NCBI GenBank assembly: GCA_002002485.1
Contig: MQVI01000009.1
Span: forward strand, 1 to 64,000
Origin: Pasteurellaceae bacterium 15-036681
Lineage (GTDB): Bacteria > Pseudomonadota > Gammaproteobacteria > Enterobacterales > Pasteurellaceae
Direction of reading: 5' to 3'
Length of the DNA: 64,000 nucleotides
Shown: piece by piece, positions 54,421-63,806 of the stretch
Position numbering within the stretch: position 1 is the first letter of the stretch
How the letters are laid out: every line of letters starts with the position of its first letter
Notes under the pieces: generated by a model
What the model saw: only the letters and a program-made list of their open reading frames with translations
What the model was told of the DNA's origin: nothing
Databases searched by the model: none
Translations under genes and position numbers: made by a program

Positions 54421-54591
54421 TTATTTGATTTTTGCTTCTTTGTAGATAACGTGTTTACGCACAACTGGATCAAATTTTTTGATTTCCATTTTTTCTGGCA
54501 TATTACGTTTGTTTTTATCTGTTGTGTAGAAGTGACCTGTTTCTGCAGTAGAAACTAAACGGATTTTCTCACGATTGCCTTTTGCTGCCAT
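54421..54591 (-). CDS. rpmG: 50S ribosomal protein L33
   Basis: 56 residues: [30 protein letters not shown] and [19 protein letters not shown]. The zinc-binding cysteines of the C+ form are absent, so it is the C- (zinc-free) type. Ten bases after rpmB in the usual rpmB-rpmG operon. Confidence 0.96.
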   Translation of the reverse strand: MAAKGNREKIRLVSTAETGHFYTTDKNKRNMPEKMEIKKFDPVVRKHVIYKEAKIK

Positions 54592-54601
54592 GGGTTACTC
54601 C

Positions 54602-54838
54602 TTAGATTTTTTCGCCACGAGCACGGATGTCAGCTAATACTGCATCGATGCCTTTTTTATCGATAATACGCATACCTTTCGCTGTTAAGCGTAAAGTTAC
54701 GAAACGTTTTTCACTTTCAACCCAGAAACGGTGAGTGTGAAGGTTTGGTAAGAAACGACGTTTTGTCGCATTCATTGCGTGTGAGCGGTTGTTACCAACA
54801 GCTGGACGCTTGCCTGTTACTTGACAGACTCTAGACAT
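54602..54838 (-). CDS. rpmB: 50S ribosomal protein L28
   Basis: 78 residues: [31 protein letters not shown] and [17 protein letters not shown]. First gene of rpmB-rpmG, downstream of radC as in most gammaproteobacteria. The 163-base gap to radC probably holds its promoter. Confidence 0.97.
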   Translation of the reverse strand: MSRVCQVTGKRPAVGNNRSHAMNATKRRFLPNLHTHRFWVESEKRFVTLRLTAKGMRIIDKKGIDAVLADIRARGEKI

Positions 54839-55001
54839 TTGAAATTCTCCAATGATTACTTAAGCTTAAGCTAAATGGTTCGGGCTACCGAAGGGCTCAA
54901 CACCTTCTAATATGCCTCGTCAGGCAGATACACCCGACCCACGACTATTATAAAGACTGCGAATTATACTTGCTTTGGTTGCTTCATACAAGGGAGAATT
55001 G

Positions 55002-55682
55002 CTAATTTTCTTGTTGAATTTTCTCTTCTTCGAATGAAAAGTAATCACCTTTTCCGACGATAATATGATCAACAAAGCGAATATCGACTAAATCACACGC
55101 CATTTCGATCTTTCTCGTTAAATAACGATCCGCTTCACTTGGCACACAACTCCCTGATGGATGGTTATGTGCAACGATGATCGCCGCCGCATTGCACTTC
55201 AATGCTTCTTTAACAATCTCCCTAGGGTGAACTGCGGCTTGGTTGATCGTGCCATAGAACATTTTCTCTTTTTTGATCAATCTGTGTAAATTATCTAAAA
55301 ACAGCACCATAAAGACCTCTTGCTCATGATCTTCTAACTCGGATTGAAAGTACATCACCGCTAAATAAGGCTGATCAATTGTCTCGCTAAACTCCATTTT
55401 TTGTGAGAGATAGCGCTTTGTCATTTCCTTCGTGGCTTGTAGCTGAATATATTGAGTCTGCCCTAGTCCTTTGATCTCACAAAAAGATTCTAGATCAGCG
55501 GTTAATAAGCCCCGAAGAGATCCAAATGCATCTAACACATTTTGAGAAAGATCCATCACTGGAATGCCTTTGATCCCTGTTCTTAAGAAAATCGCCAATA
55601 ACTCAACATCTGTTAATGCTTCTGCTCCATATTCAATTAATTTTTCACGTGGCATCATCGTAAAAGAAGAAAGTGTATTCAT
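55002..55682 (-). CDS. radC: RadC-family DNA repair/competence protein
   Basis: 226 residues from MNTLSSFTMMPREKL (55682); the longer frame reads into the CRE region. An N-terminal helix-hairpin-helix region (EALTDVELLAIFLRTG) is followed by a JAB1/MPN-like metalloprotease fold with the zinc motif HNHPSGSCVPSEAD (H-x-H-P-x7-D). RadC is induced in H. influenzae competence, though its biochemical role is unsettled. A CRE-like site lies 74 bases upstream, on the shared side with divergent coaBC. Confidence 0.92.
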   Translation of the reverse strand: MNTLSSFTMMPREKLIEYGAEALTDVELLAIFLRTGIKGIPVMDLSQNVLDAFGSLRGLLTADLESFCEIKGLGQTQYIQLQATKEMTKRYLSQKMEFSETIDQPYLAVMYFQSELEDHEQEVFMVLFLDNLHRLIKKEKMFYGTINQAAVHPREIVKEALKCNAAAIIVAHNHPSGSCVPSEADRYLTRKIEMACDLVDIRFVDHIIVGKGDYFSFEEEKIQQEN

Positions 55683-55756
55683 ATTTTTTATCCAATTAGT
55701 TTTAATCGGCAAAAGCATAGGCTTAGTAGAACACTGTGGCAAAATGCTTTTTGCAG

Positions 55757-55778
55757 TTTTTCGACGAAGTTCGAAAAA
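55757..55778 (-). promoter_or_regulatory. CRE-like (CRP-S) site before radC
   Basis: On the minus strand TTTTTCGAA-N4-GTCGAAAAA matches 17 of 22 competence-element positions, with CTTCGTCGAA in common with the site at 50002. It ends 74 bases before the radC ATG, nearly the same gap as at comEA (73). Also 76 bases before the divergent coaBC. Confidence 0.75.
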
Positions 55779-55854
55779 ATCGGGGATTGTGAGTGAGCGC
55801 CTATTTGCGTAGAATAAGGGGCAATATGAAAAATAACATTCTGAGACATTTTAA

Positions 55855-57054
55855 ATGTTAAAAAACAAAAAAATCCTCGTTGGAATTACGGGCGGTATTG
55901 CTGCTTATAAAACGATTGAGCTCATTCGCCACCTTAAAAATGCGAATGCCGAAGTGCGAGTGGTGCTGACGCCAGCTGCAGAAGCATTTGTCACCCCTCT
56001 CACTTTACAGGCCATTTCAGGTAATGCAGTTTCCAATTCACTGCTTGATCCCCAAGCAGAGCTAGCAATGGGGCATATTGAACTGGCGAAATGGGCTGAT
56101 TTAGTCGCCATTGCTCCAGCTTCGGCTGACTTTATTGCACGTTTACGCATGGGTATGGGCAATGATCTACTTTCAACGGTTTGTTTGGCGACCAGCTCCC
56201 CGATTCTACTTGCCCCGGCAATGAATCAGCAGATGTATAAGCAAGTCGCAGTACAAGAAAATCTTGCCGTTTTAGCACAACGTGGCATTCAAATGATTGG
56301 GCCAAATAGTGGCTTTCAAGCCTGTGGAGATGTCGGTAAAGGACGTATGTCTGAACCTACAGAGATCTTTCAAGCAGTTTGCGATCATTTTGATCAGAAA
56401 ACAGATTTGGCGGATCTAAGCGTAGTGATTACTGCTGGCCCAACCCAAGAAGCAATTGATCCGGTACGTTACATTAGTAACCATAGTTCAGGCAAAATGG
56501 GCTTTGCGATTGCAGAAAGCTTTGCGAAACGTGGGGCAAAAGTAACGCTAATTGCTGGTCCTGTTAATCTTAAAACGCCAAATAATGTAGAGCGTGTGGA
56601 CGTGATTTCAGCTCGCGATATGGCAGAACAAGCGGTAAGATTAGCGCCACAAAATACAATTTTTATTGGTTGTGCTGCTGTGGCTGATTACCGTGTTGAA
56701 CAAGTCGCTGAACAAAAAATTAAGAAAACTGGCGATAATGATGAGCTCACCTTAAAACTCGTGAAAAACCCTGATATTATCGCAACTGTTGCTGCACTTA
56801 CAGAAAATCGCCCTTTCACCGTTGGCTTTGCTGCTGAGACTCAAGATGTGGCAAACTATGCCAAAGATAAGCTTCAACGCAAAAACTTGGATTTAATCTG
56901 TGCTAATGATGTGTCTGGTGGTCAAGTATTTGGACAAGATCAAAATGCATTGCACCTATTTTGGCAAAATGACGATAAAATCTTACCGCTTGCGGATAAA
57001 TCACAGCTTGCAGAAAGTTTAGTGAATGAGATTGTAGCGCGTTATAAAGCATAA
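55855..57054 (+). CDS. coaBC: phosphopantothenoylcysteine synthetase/decarboxylase CoaBC
   Basis: Bifunctional CoA-synthesis enzyme, 399 residues. The N-terminal FMN-dependent decarboxylase CoaC has [20 protein letters not shown] (active His) and [10 protein letters not shown]; the C-terminal CTP-dependent synthetase CoaB has [20 protein letters not shown] and AAVADYRV. First gene of coaBC-dut-slmA-yheU. No clear ribosome-binding site; the ATG follows ACATTTTAA. One uptake signal at 56628. Confidence 0.95.
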   Translation: MLKNKKILVGITGGIAAYKTIELIRHLKNANAEVRVVLTPAAEAFVTPLTLQAISGNAVSNSLLDPQAELAMGHIELAKWADLVAIAPASADFIARLRMGMGNDLLSTVCLATSSPILLAPAMNQQMYKQVAVQENLAVLAQRGIQMIGPNSGFQACGDVGKGRMSEPTEIFQAVCDHFDQKTDLADLSVVITAGPTQEAIDPVRYISNHSSGKMGFAIAESFAKRGAKVTLIAGPVNLKTPNNVERVDVISARDMAEQAVRLAPQNTIFIGCAAVADYRVEQVAEQKIKKTGDNDELTLKLVKNPDIIATVAALTENRPFTVGFAAETQDVANYAKDKLQRKNLDLICANDVSGGQVFGQDQNALHLFWQNDDKILPLADKSQLAESLVNEIVARYKA

Positions 57055-57061
57055 ATATGTT

Positions 57062-57117
57062 GTAGGGTGCGTGTAAACGCACCATTTACCTCCACGGTGC
57101 GTTTACACGCACTCTAC
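57062..57117. repeat. GTAGG-type palindromic repeat
   Basis: GTAGGGTGCGTGTAAACGCACC mirrors (broken here as two 11-base halves GTAGGGTGCGT and GTAAACGCACC) GGTGCGTTTACACGCACTCTAC. It is inserted between coaBC and dut without a terminator and shares its inner hairpin with the element at 33490. Confidence 0.75.
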
Positions 57118-57132
57118 TCCTAGGAATAGCAA

Positions 57133-57588
57133 ATGAAACAAATCGACTTAAAAATTTTAGATAAACGTATTGGCACTGAATTTCCACTTCCAGCTTATGC
57201 AACGGAAGGTTCAGCAGGTTTAGATTTACGTGCGTTAACCGAGCAAGCAATCACTGTAGAACCGGGACAAACGGTATTAATTCCAACAGGGATTTCAATC
57301 TATATTGCTGATCCAAATCTTGCAGCAGTAATTCTGCCTCGTTCAGGTTTAGGGCATAAAAATGGCATCGTGTTAGGTAACTTAGTCGGTTTAATTGACT
57401 CCGATTATCAAGGCCCATTAATGGTGTCTGTGTGGAACCGTAGCGATAAACCTTTTACGATTGAAATCGGCGATCGTATCGCACAACTTGTATTTGTGCC
57501 TGTTGTTCAAGCAAGCTTCAATATCGTAGAAGATTTCACTGCAACAGAACGTGGTGAAGGTGGTTTTGGTCATTCTGGCAAGCAATAA
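57133..57588 (+). CDS. dut: dUTP diphosphatase
   Basis: Homotrimeric enzyme removing dUTP and supplying dUMP. 151 residues with the five dUTPase motifs: [40 protein letters not shown] and the C-terminal [10 protein letters not shown] lid. Coexpressed with coaBC and slmA in enteric bacteria. Confidence 0.96.
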   Translation: MKQIDLKILDKRIGTEFPLPAYATEGSAGLDLRALTEQAITVEPGQTVLIPTGISIYIADPNLAAVILPRSGLGHKNGIVLGNLVGLIDSDYQGPLMVSVWNRSDKPFTIEIGDRIAQLVFVPVVQASFNIVEDFTATERGEGGFGHSGKQ

Positions 57589-57597
57589 GAGGTAGTA

Positions 57598-58203
57598 ATG
57601 ACTCAACCGGTAGTAAAAATGCCTAAGCGCTCTGTTCAGGAGCGTCGTCAGCAAGTGTTAGAAGTACTGATCAAATTGCTAAATTCTGAAGACGGAATGC
57701 AACGCATTACAACTGAACGTCTTGCGAAGGAAGTTGGTGTATCAGAAGGCGCGCTTTACCGCTATTTTCCAAGTAAAACAAAAATGTTTGAAGCCTTGAT
57801 TGAACGCATTGAGATCACCTTAAATAGCTATATCAATGCCAATAAACGTAAAGAGAATACCGAAGCCATTGTAAAAGCTATTTTACAAACAGTGATTGAT
57901 TTCGCTCAGAAAAATCCTGGGGTAACGCGTATTTTAACTGGCCACGCCCTAATGTTTGAAGATGAGATCTTAAAAGCTCGCATTTCAAAATTCTTCGATG
58001 GACTCGAACTGCAATTTGCCAACATTCTGCAAATGCGCAAAATTCGTGAGGGTAAAGCTTTCCCAGATGAGCGTGCGCTAGCTGCATATTTGGTGAATTT
58101 TTGTGAAGGACAATTCGTCCACTTGATTCGCTCAAATTTCAGTTTTAATCAACATCAGCATTTTGAAAAGCAGTGGGCCTTTATCAAATTGCTATTTATT
58201 TAG
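57598..58203 (+). CDS. slmA: nucleoid occlusion factor SlmA
   Basis: TetR-family DNA-binding protein that blocks FtsZ assembly over the nucleoid. 201 residues; helix-turn-helix [20 protein letters not shown] near 41-60, then a helical dimerisation domain. It follows dut by nine bases and precedes yheU by seven. Family knowledge: binds SBS sites spread across the chromosome; none is called here. Confidence 0.95.
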   Translation: MTQPVVKMPKRSVQERRQQVLEVLIKLLNSEDGMQRITTERLAKEVGVSEGALYRYFPSKTKMFEALIERIEITLNSYINANKRKENTEAIVKAILQTVIDFAQKNPGVTRILTGHALMFEDEILKARISKFFDGLELQFANILQMRKIREGKAFPDERALAAYLVNFCEGQFVHLIRSNFSFNQHQHFEKQWAFIKLLFI

Positions 58204-58210
58204 AGGTAAT

Positions 58211-58435
58211 ATGATTATTCCTTGGCAAGATCTTGAAGAAAGCACTCTTTATAACGTACTCGACTCCTTTATTCTACGAGAAGGCACTGACTATGGCGAA
58301 CGTGAGCTTTCTCTTACAGAAAAACGAGAACGCTTACTCGCCCAGTTGAAAGCCGATAAAGTTGTCATTGTTTGGTCAGAACTTCATGAAAGTTTGGATA
58401 TAAAAGAAAAAAAATCTTTCTTAGGCAATATGTAA
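58211..58435 (+). CDS. YheU-family (UPF0270) protein
   Basis: 74 residues from MIIPWQDLEESTLYN (58211), with TAGAGGTAAT upstream overlapping the slmA stop. LDSFILREGTDYGERELSL and KVVIVWSELHESLDI are the family hallmarks. Function unknown. In many gammaproteobacteria it lies next to crp, as here. Confidence 0.9.
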   Translation: MIIPWQDLEESTLYNVLDSFILREGTDYGERELSLTEKRERLLAQLKADKVVIVWSELHESLDIKEKKSFLGNM

Positions 58436-58470
58436 ACTTATGATACAATTCTTTACGATTATCTACTCAG

Positions 58471-58488
58471 GGGCTTATCTATAAGCCC
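58471..58488. terminator. hairpin between yheU and crp
   Basis: GGGCTTAT-CT-ATAAGCCC followed by TTGC. Weak T-tract; it separates the coaBC run from crp. Confidence 0.6.
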
Positions 58489-58518
58489 TTGCACTATAAA
58501 TGAATTATAGAGGCTTTT

Positions 58519-59193
58519 ATGCAAGATGTTTCAATCTCAACTGCACAACTTGAAAATGTCAGTCCACTGCCGTCAATTCATGATCCGGCCGTAGAGTGGT
58601 TTTTAACCCATTGTCATATTCATCGTTATCCAACTAAATATACATTGATTCACGCTGGTGAAGATGCAGAATCATTGTTTTATATTATTAATGGATCTGT
58701 GTCTGTCTTTATTAAGGATGATGAAGGTAAAGAGATGCTTTTGACTAACTTAGGTCAAGGCGAGTTTGTTGGTGAAATCAGCTTATTTGAAGATAAACTT
58801 CAACCTCGTACCGCTTGGGTTCGTACACGAGGCAACTGTGAAATTGCTGAAATTTCTTACAAAAAATTTAAACAATTAGTGCATTTAAATCCAGATATTT
58901 TAATGTATTTATCAGCACAAATGGCACGTCGTTTACGTATGACTTCGCGTCAAGTAAGCAACCTTGCTTTTTTAGATGTGACAGGTCGCATCGCACAAAC
59001 TTTAATGAATTTAGCAAAAATGCCAGATGCGATGACCCATCCTCAAGGTATGCAAATCAAGATTACCCGCCAAGAAATTGGCCAAATGGTAGGCTGCTCA
59101 CGTGAAACCGTGGGTAGAATTCTAAAAATGTTAGAAGATGATGGCTTGATTTCAGCACACGGTAAAACTATCGTGGTGTTTGGAACTCGCTAA
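58519..59193 (+). CDS. crp: cAMP receptor protein CRP
   Basis: Global regulator, 224 residues, about 15 longer at the N-terminus than E. coli CRP ([19 protein letters not shown]). The cAMP-binding domain includes [12 protein letters not shown] and PRTAWVRT, with the phosphate-binding Arg. The helix-turn-helix [18 protein letters not shown] is identical to E. coli CRP in the recognition helix, so it should bind TGTGA-N6-TCACA. In Haemophilus, CRP with Sxy also acts at CRE (CRP-S) competence sites; four such candidates and cpdA are in this window. Confidence 0.96.
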   Translation: MQDVSISTAQLENVSPLPSIHDPAVEWFLTHCHIHRYPTKYTLIHAGEDAESLFYIINGSVSVFIKDDEGKEMLLTNLGQGEFVGEISLFEDKLQPRTAWVRTRGNCEIAEISYKKFKQLVHLNPDILMYLSAQMARRLRMTSRQVSNLAFLDVTGRIAQTLMNLAKMPDAMTHPQGMQIKITRQEIGQMVGCSRETVGRILKMLEDDGLISAHGKTIVVFGTR

Positions 59194-59207
59194 CCCAATA
59201 TACAATC

Positions 59208-59233
59208 GCCCACCAAATCGGTGGGCAATTTTT
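59208..59233. terminator. Rho-independent terminator between crp and waaC
   Basis: GCCCACC-AAATC-GGTGGGC then AATTTTTT. It serves crp and sits at the end of the convergent waaC gene. Confidence 0.92.
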
Positions 59234-60186
59234 TAAATTAATTTCTCTAACACTTGTTCGGGTAAAATCCGTTCCATTCCTTTTCCAGTTAAATAGATCT
59301 GATTTTTGCCATAAGCTCCGATTAAATTCGGATCTGTCGCGCCATATAAAATCACATTCTTCTTATCTAGTGCTGCGGTTAAATGGCTTAATCCGGTATC
59401 AACAGAAACCACTGCCTGTGCACCACTAATCTGCGAAGCCAGTTCGGTTAAAGTCAGTTTTGGCAGGACAGTTATCTTTTCTGAAACTAACGCCAAGCGC
59501 TCTGCTCTTTCTCGTTCCAATGGATTTCCCCAAGGCAAACGAATCTCTATCCCTTGTGTAGTTACCTGCTGAAATAACGCCACCCAATAGTCTTCTTTCC
59601 AATGTTTATCATCGCGCGTAGTTGCATGAATTGCCATTATATAAGGCGTGTAAGCGGTCAGATTTGGCGGATTTTTTGCAAAATGGCGAGCGATACCGTA
59701 GTCACCAATTTCTGGTGGTAAATCATATCCTAGCGATAATGCAAAGAGTTTACGAATACGCTCAACGGCATGTTGCTGATAAGGAATATCAAAGGTCTTA
59801 TCATAGAAGAGACTACTTAATCCTTCTCGAGCGCTATGCTTATCGTAGCCATATTTTTTGCCATGAACTAAACGTGTTGCCAGAAAAGCACTTTTTAATA
59901 AGCCTTGTGCATCAATGACAGCATCATAGTGAGAAGCTTGTAGCTGTTGTTTATAGGCTTGCCACTCTTGCCAAGTTTGAGCTTGCCATAGATTCTTACG
60001 CCAACGACGAATAGCAACAGGAATGACTTGATTAACCGCACTATGCCAACGAGGAATTTCAGTAAAAGGTTGCTCAACCACCCAATCTACTTGGAGATTG
60101 GGAATAGCATTTTGAGCGTCAGTCAGTGCGGGCAATGTGTGGATCACATCGCCCATTGAGGAGGTTTTTACGACACAAATTTTCAT
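59233..60186 (-). CDS. waaC: lipopolysaccharide heptosyltransferase I
   Basis: Adds the first L,D-heptose to Kdo-lipid A on the inner membrane's cytoplasmic face. 317 residues, GT-B fold of family GT9: KTSSMGDVIHTLPAL (acceptor site), DAQGLLKSA, HATTRDDKHWKEDYW (donor binding) and SVDTGLSHLTAAL. Its ATG overlaps the waaF stop by four bases (ATGA), so the two are coupled. Confidence 0.94.
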   Translation of the reverse strand: MKICVVKTSSMGDVIHTLPALTDAQNAIPNLQVDWVVEQPFTEIPRWHSAVNQVIPVAIRRWRKNLWQAQTWQEWQAYKQQLQASHYDAVIDAQGLLKSAFLATRLVHGKKYGYDKHSAREGLSSLFYDKTFDIPYQQHAVERIRKLFALSLGYDLPPEIGDYGIARHFAKNPPNLTAYTPYIMAIHATTRDDKHWKEDYWVALFQQVTTQGIEIRLPWGNPLERERAERLALVSEKITVLPKLTLTELASQISGAQAVVSVDTGLSHLTAALDKKNVILYGATDPNLIGAYGKNQIYLTGKGMERILPEQVLEKLI

Positions 60187-61223
60187 TTGTTGAGTAGCTC
60201 ATTGAGTTTTTCTAGCACCATTTCCGGCTGGATATCAATTAAACTTTGGTGATAGCCTTCTGCCCCTTCACCTTTACGGATCTTAATTAATCCGCCTTCG
60301 ATTAAACGGATAATCACCGCACTTTTCGAAAGTGGTGGCGTATATTGTGGGCTAGTTGGACCATAAAGTGCTACTAATGGACGACCTAAAGCCGCTGCAA
60401 TATGCATTAAGCCTGAGTCATTACTCACAATCGCTTTACAGTCTGAAATCAGATCAACGGCTTGGTTTAAATCGGTTTGCCCTGCTAAGTTCACACAATA
60501 ACGTTGCAAATTTTCTGACAATGCCAAACGAATTTGCTCGCCAACCTCTTCATCTTTCTTCGAACCAAATAGGCGAATAGAATAGCCTTGTTCAATCAGC
60601 TTCTGTGCAAGCGTAGCATAATGATAATGTGGGTAACGTTTCGCCGGTCCAAACTCCGCACCAGGGCAAAAACCAATTGCCTCACGATTTTCAGCATACT
60701 CAAACTGTTTAGCAAATTTCGCTTTAGTTTGTGCTACTGCATCTACATTAACGGTTAAATAAGGGTAAGCGACTGGCAGATTATCTGCAGTTGGAATTGC
60801 ACCTTTATCGAAAGCTAATGCCACATAGCGCTGTACCATCATTGGATAGTCATTTTTATTACTGCGTAAATCGTTTAATAAACCGTAACGCATTTCGCCT
60901 TTCCAACCACGACGATGAGCAATTTTGGCAAAGAATGGAATAAAGGCTGATTTCAACGAGTTTGGTAGCACAACCGCCATATCATATTGATTTCGCAAAT
61001 TTTTACCTAAATCGTACCGCTCGCATAAACGGAATGCGCCATGACCGATTGGCATTGAGATCGCCTTGCGAACTTCTGGCATACGCGAAAGAAGCGGACG
61101 ACACCAATCGGGTGCCATCACATCAATATTACAGTTGGGATAATTCTTTTTAAGTTGTTGATAAAGGGCATGAGACATCATCATATCTCCCACCCAAGAA
61201 GGTGCAATAATTAAAATATTCAT
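60183..61223 (-). CDS. waaF: lipopolysaccharide heptosyltransferase II
   Basis: Adds the second heptose to the LPS inner core. 346 residues of family GT9: IIAPSWVGDMMMSHAL, NSLKSAFIPFFA, CPGAEFGPAKRYPHYHYA and VSNDSGLMHIAAALGRP. Upstream of waaC with a four-base overlap and ten bases after oapB, suggesting an oapA-oapB-waaF-waaC transcript. Confidence 0.95.
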   Translation of the reverse strand: MNILIIAPSWVGDMMMSHALYQQLKKNYPNCNIDVMAPDWCRPLLSRMPEVRKAISMPIGHGAFRLCERYDLGKNLRNQYDMAVVLPNSLKSAFIPFFAKIAHRRGWKGEMRYGLLNDLRSNKNDYPMMVQRYVALAFDKGAIPTADNLPVAYPYLTVNVDAVAQTKAKFAKQFEYAENREAIGFCPGAEFGPAKRYPHYHYATLAQKLIEQGYSIRLFGSKKDEEVGEQIRLALSENLQRYCVNLAGQTDLNQAVDLISDCKAIVSNDSGLMHIAAALGRPLVALYGPTSPQYTPPLSKSAVIIRLIEGGLIKIRKGEGAEGYHQSLIDIQPEMVLEKLNELLNK

Positions 61224-61232
61224 TCTACTGTC

Positions 61233-61646
61233 CTATTTTTGATAGCACTTTTCCGCCAATACTCTATTGCGATTGTCACTCAAAGTCCCTAGACCTTGCA
61301 GATCTTCCGTCCAGATCCAACGAATGTTACTGTATTTTGCTCCTAATTTTGTCACCGTAGAAGAAAGTTTATGAGAGGTTCCATTGAATGTCAGTGTAAT
61401 TACTTTATTCTTCTTCACTGTTGCAGTTTGCACAATACGAACCACTTTATTATCTTTGCAAACGAAATTCCGAGCTTGGTTCTTCACAACTTTACGCTTT
61501 TCGACAGCTTTCACAACGTTTTTATCTACGCCATCAACAGGATGCAACGAGCTCTGGACTTGTTCAATAGGCGTAACACAACCACCGAGCAACGATACGC
61601 CACCAATTAATACTAAAACTCTACTCAATTTCCATGCATACGCCAT
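61233..61646 (-). CDS. oapB: OapB-like lipoprotein with MliC-type domain
   Basis: 137 residues from MAYAWKLSR (61646), with AGGGAA upstream. Lipobox LLGGC (Cys22), then a MliC-like beta-barrel with the paired cysteines CKDNK and AEKCYQK and the conserved IRWIWTEDLQGLGTL. MliC proteins inhibit C-type lysozyme; in Haemophilus the gene after oapA is oapB, needed for OapA expression. Position and size fit OapB. Inhibitor activity is inference. Confidence 0.75.
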   Translation of the reverse strand: MAYAWKLSRVLVLIGGVSLLGGCVTPIEQVQSSLHPVDGVDKNVVKAVEKRKVVKNQARNFVCKDNKVVRIVQTATVKKNKVITLTFNGTSHKLSSTVTKLGAKYSNIRWIWTEDLQGLGTLSDNRNRVLAEKCYQK

Positions 61647-61708
61647 GATTTCTGTTCCCTTTAAAAGTAAAAAGAGCAACGTTTGTAGCGTTGCTCATTT
61701 ATCTAAAA

Positions 61709-63076
61709 TTATCTGCTGAACGTATAGCTACCGTTTGCTTGACGAGTAAACTTACCGCCTGAACCGATACGCATTTCAACTACACGGTTGTTATTATCCA
61801 AACGTACCGTCACTTTTTCACCCACTTTCAAGTTACTCACAACGTTATTCACTTTACTCATCGCATTTACATCCGCAATATTTAAATTATTATCACGGAA
61901 TACCTGCATTAATGAAACACCTTTTGGTACCGTCATCGTTTTGCTAGATGCTGCCACTGGTGCCGTCGCCGCAGTTGTTACAGCTGTTGTTTGTGTTGCT
62001 GTTGCTTTTACTGGCTGAGCTTTTTCAACTTTTACTGGCTCTGCCTTAACCAAAGCTGGTTTAGTCGCCGCAGTTTGATTTGCTGGAGCTAAACGCTCAA
62101 CTTTTTTAGGTTCAGCCTTTTTAGCTGTCTCAGGCTGATAGATCACACTGCCCGATGTTTCTGGCTTTTTAATTGGCTCAACAACGATTGGCTTCTGCGC
62201 TACCACTGCTGGTGCTTGTGCTGGCGACGCTTGTACTGACGAAGCTTGAGCAACTTCTGCAGTAGGTGCTGTTACAGGTGTTGTCGCTAAATTTTCCGAC
62301 TGAATTGCAGGCTGTTCTGATTGAGCTTTAGCAGCTTGTTCCTGTGCTAGTGCTTCTTGATGCGCTTTTGCCTCTTCCTCTGCACGTTTTGCTTCCGCTT
62401 CATCTACAGGGCGGAATTCAATTGGTAAGCTTGTTCCCTGCTCTTGTAGCTGTTCAACTGTTTCAGGTGTTTTAGGTTTTAATAAGAAAAATACCAATAA
62501 TAATGCTAACGCTAATAATAACACTAAAAGTAAACGGCGATATTTCGCTGGCACACGATCAACAGGTGAGCTTTTTACTGGTGCAGAAGATTGATTTGGA
62601 GTTGGAATCACTCGTTCTACATTATTGGTATTCATTGGAGGAACAACTGGCGGAACCTCTGCTTTATTATTTTCGGTATTCATTGTTTTTTCTTTCTCAA
62701 TTTTTACTGTTGATTCGACTTCAGCTGGTTTAGGATTAGATTCTTCCACAACTGGAGAAAAAGCAAACCCAGAAGTCTGTGGCTTTAAGTCTTGCTTCTC
62801 ATTTACCATTTCAGGCTCTACTGTCATAGTCTGTTTGTTAGCTTTTAATAGTGCCTGTTCTTCCATTGTCATGGTTTCAACATCTTTTGCAAATTCAGCC
62901 GGACGAGTCAATGGCGGTGTAAACGTATAGCCTGGATTTTGGTTAGAGTGCACAGAAAATGAAAGCTTGCCTTTTTGAGCTGCAATCTGTTCTCTACTTC
63001 CAATATTTTCAGTAATATCTGTTGCTTTTGATGGCTCACCAAAAGTTGGCTCTTTACGTGTATTATTTTGATTCAT
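61709..63076 (-). CDS. oapA: opacity-associated protein OapA
   Basis: 455 residues. A long, Pro/Glu/Lys-rich cytoplasmic N-terminus contains a basic patch (PVDRVPAKYRRLL), a single membrane helix (LLLVLLLALALLLVFFLL, about 182-199), a charged Ala/Glu and Pro/Thr-rich periplasmic linker, and a C-terminal LysM-like OapA domain (KTMTVPKGVSLMQVFRDNN...). In H. influenzae, OapA affects colony opacity, adherence and cell division. The C-terminal domain also resembles septal peptidoglycan-binding modules. Divergent from comEA. Confidence 0.9.
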   Translation of the reverse strand: MNQNNTRKEPTFGEPSKATDITENIGSREQIAAQKGKLSFSVHSNQNPGYTFTPPLTRPAEFAKDVETMTMEEQALLKANKQTMTVEPEMVNEKQDLKPQTSGFAFSPVVEESNPKPAEVESTVKIEKEKTMNTENNKAEVPPVVPPMNTNNVERVIPTPNQSSAPVKSSPVDRVPAKYRRLLLVLLLALALLLVFFLLKPKTPETVEQLQEQGTSLPIEFRPVDEAEAKRAEEEAKAHQEALAQEQAAKAQSEQPAIQSENLATTPVTAPTAEVAQASSVQASPAQAPAVVAQKPIVVEPIKKPETSGSVIYQPETAKKAEPKKVERLAPANQTAATKPALVKAEPVKVEKAQPVKATATQTTAVTTAATAPVAASSKTMTVPKGVSLMQVFRDNNLNIADVNAMSKVNNVVSNLKVGEKVTVRLDNNNRVVEMRIGSGGKFTRQANGSYTFSR

Positions 63077-63233
63077 TTCAAAATTCCAAAAGTGATTTTA
63101 AAAGGGGGAAAAATGTCGCTATTTTAAAGGATTTCTCGGCTATACGCACAGTTTTTATAAAGAATTTCCTAAAATTTAGCCAAAGGAGCTACTTTGAACA
63201 AATTTAAAGTAAAAGTCTAGTACAAAATATTAT

Positions 63234-63255
63234 TTTTTCGATCTCTATCGTAAAA
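63234..63255 (+). promoter_or_regulatory. CRE-like (CRP-S) site before comEA
   Basis: TTTTTCGAT-N4-ATCGTAAAA matches 18 of 22 competence-element positions and is nearly symmetrical. It ends 73 bases before the comEA ATG. comEA is a CRE gene in H. influenzae, so this is the positive control for the other sites found here. Confidence 0.8.
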
Positions 63256-63328
63256 ATAAATTTTGCAGATTGCGTGATTTTTTCGACAAGTTAAAGTAAA
63301 CACGCAATTTACAAACAAGGAGCAATCA

Positions 63329-63679
63329 ATGAAAAAACTAAAAACCCTCGGCTTAAGCGTATTCTTTGGCTTACTTTCAGCTGGCGCAATGGCAAATACT
63401 GAACAGACAACACCACAAGCAACTCAAGAGCCGACTGCTGTTGTCCAAAACACTGAAGTCGTACAAAAAGTCGTAAACCCAAACAGCGTGAATATTAATT
63501 CTGCAACTGCAGCTGAATTACAATCGAAATTAACTGGAATTGGAGCAAAAAAAGCAGAAGCCATCGTGGAATACCGTGAAAAACATGGAAAGTTCGTTAA
63601 TATTGAACAACTTACAGAAATTTCTGGGATTGGAAAAGCAACTCTCGATAAAAACCGTGATCGTATTGTATTAGAGTAA
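63329..63679 (+). CDS. comEA: ComEA-family helix-hairpin-helix competence protein
   Basis: 116 residues. Signal peptide ending AMA (residue 22), a Thr/Gln-rich linker, then tandem helix-hairpin-helix motifs (VNINSATAAELQSKLTGIGA and ISGIGKATLDKNRDRI). Periplasmic DNA-binding protein that pulls incoming DNA through the outer membrane during transformation. ACAAGGAG gives a strong ribosome-binding site. Confidence 0.95.
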   Translation: MKKLKTLGLSVFFGLLSAGAMANTEQTTPQATQEPTAVVQNTEVVQKVVNPNSVNINSATAAELQSKLTGIGAKKAEAIVEYREKHGKFVNIEQLTEISGIGKATLDKNRDRIVLE

Positions 63680-63689
63680 CCTTCCTTAA

Positions 63690-63713
63690 TAGGCGGCCAC
63701 AGAGGGTCGCCTA
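63690..63713. repeat. GTAGG-type palindromic repeat
   Basis: TAGGCG (63690-63695) and CGCCTA (63708-63713) around GCCACAGAGGGT, ending CTAC. Lies between comEA and psd. Confidence 0.6.
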
Positions 63714-63806
63714 CATAAAATGCCCAGCTATAAATTATTGCTTTTAGATAATCTTTGCTATAATCGCCCACCAATTAACGAATTAATAACAAAGCAAGGT
63801 TATACA

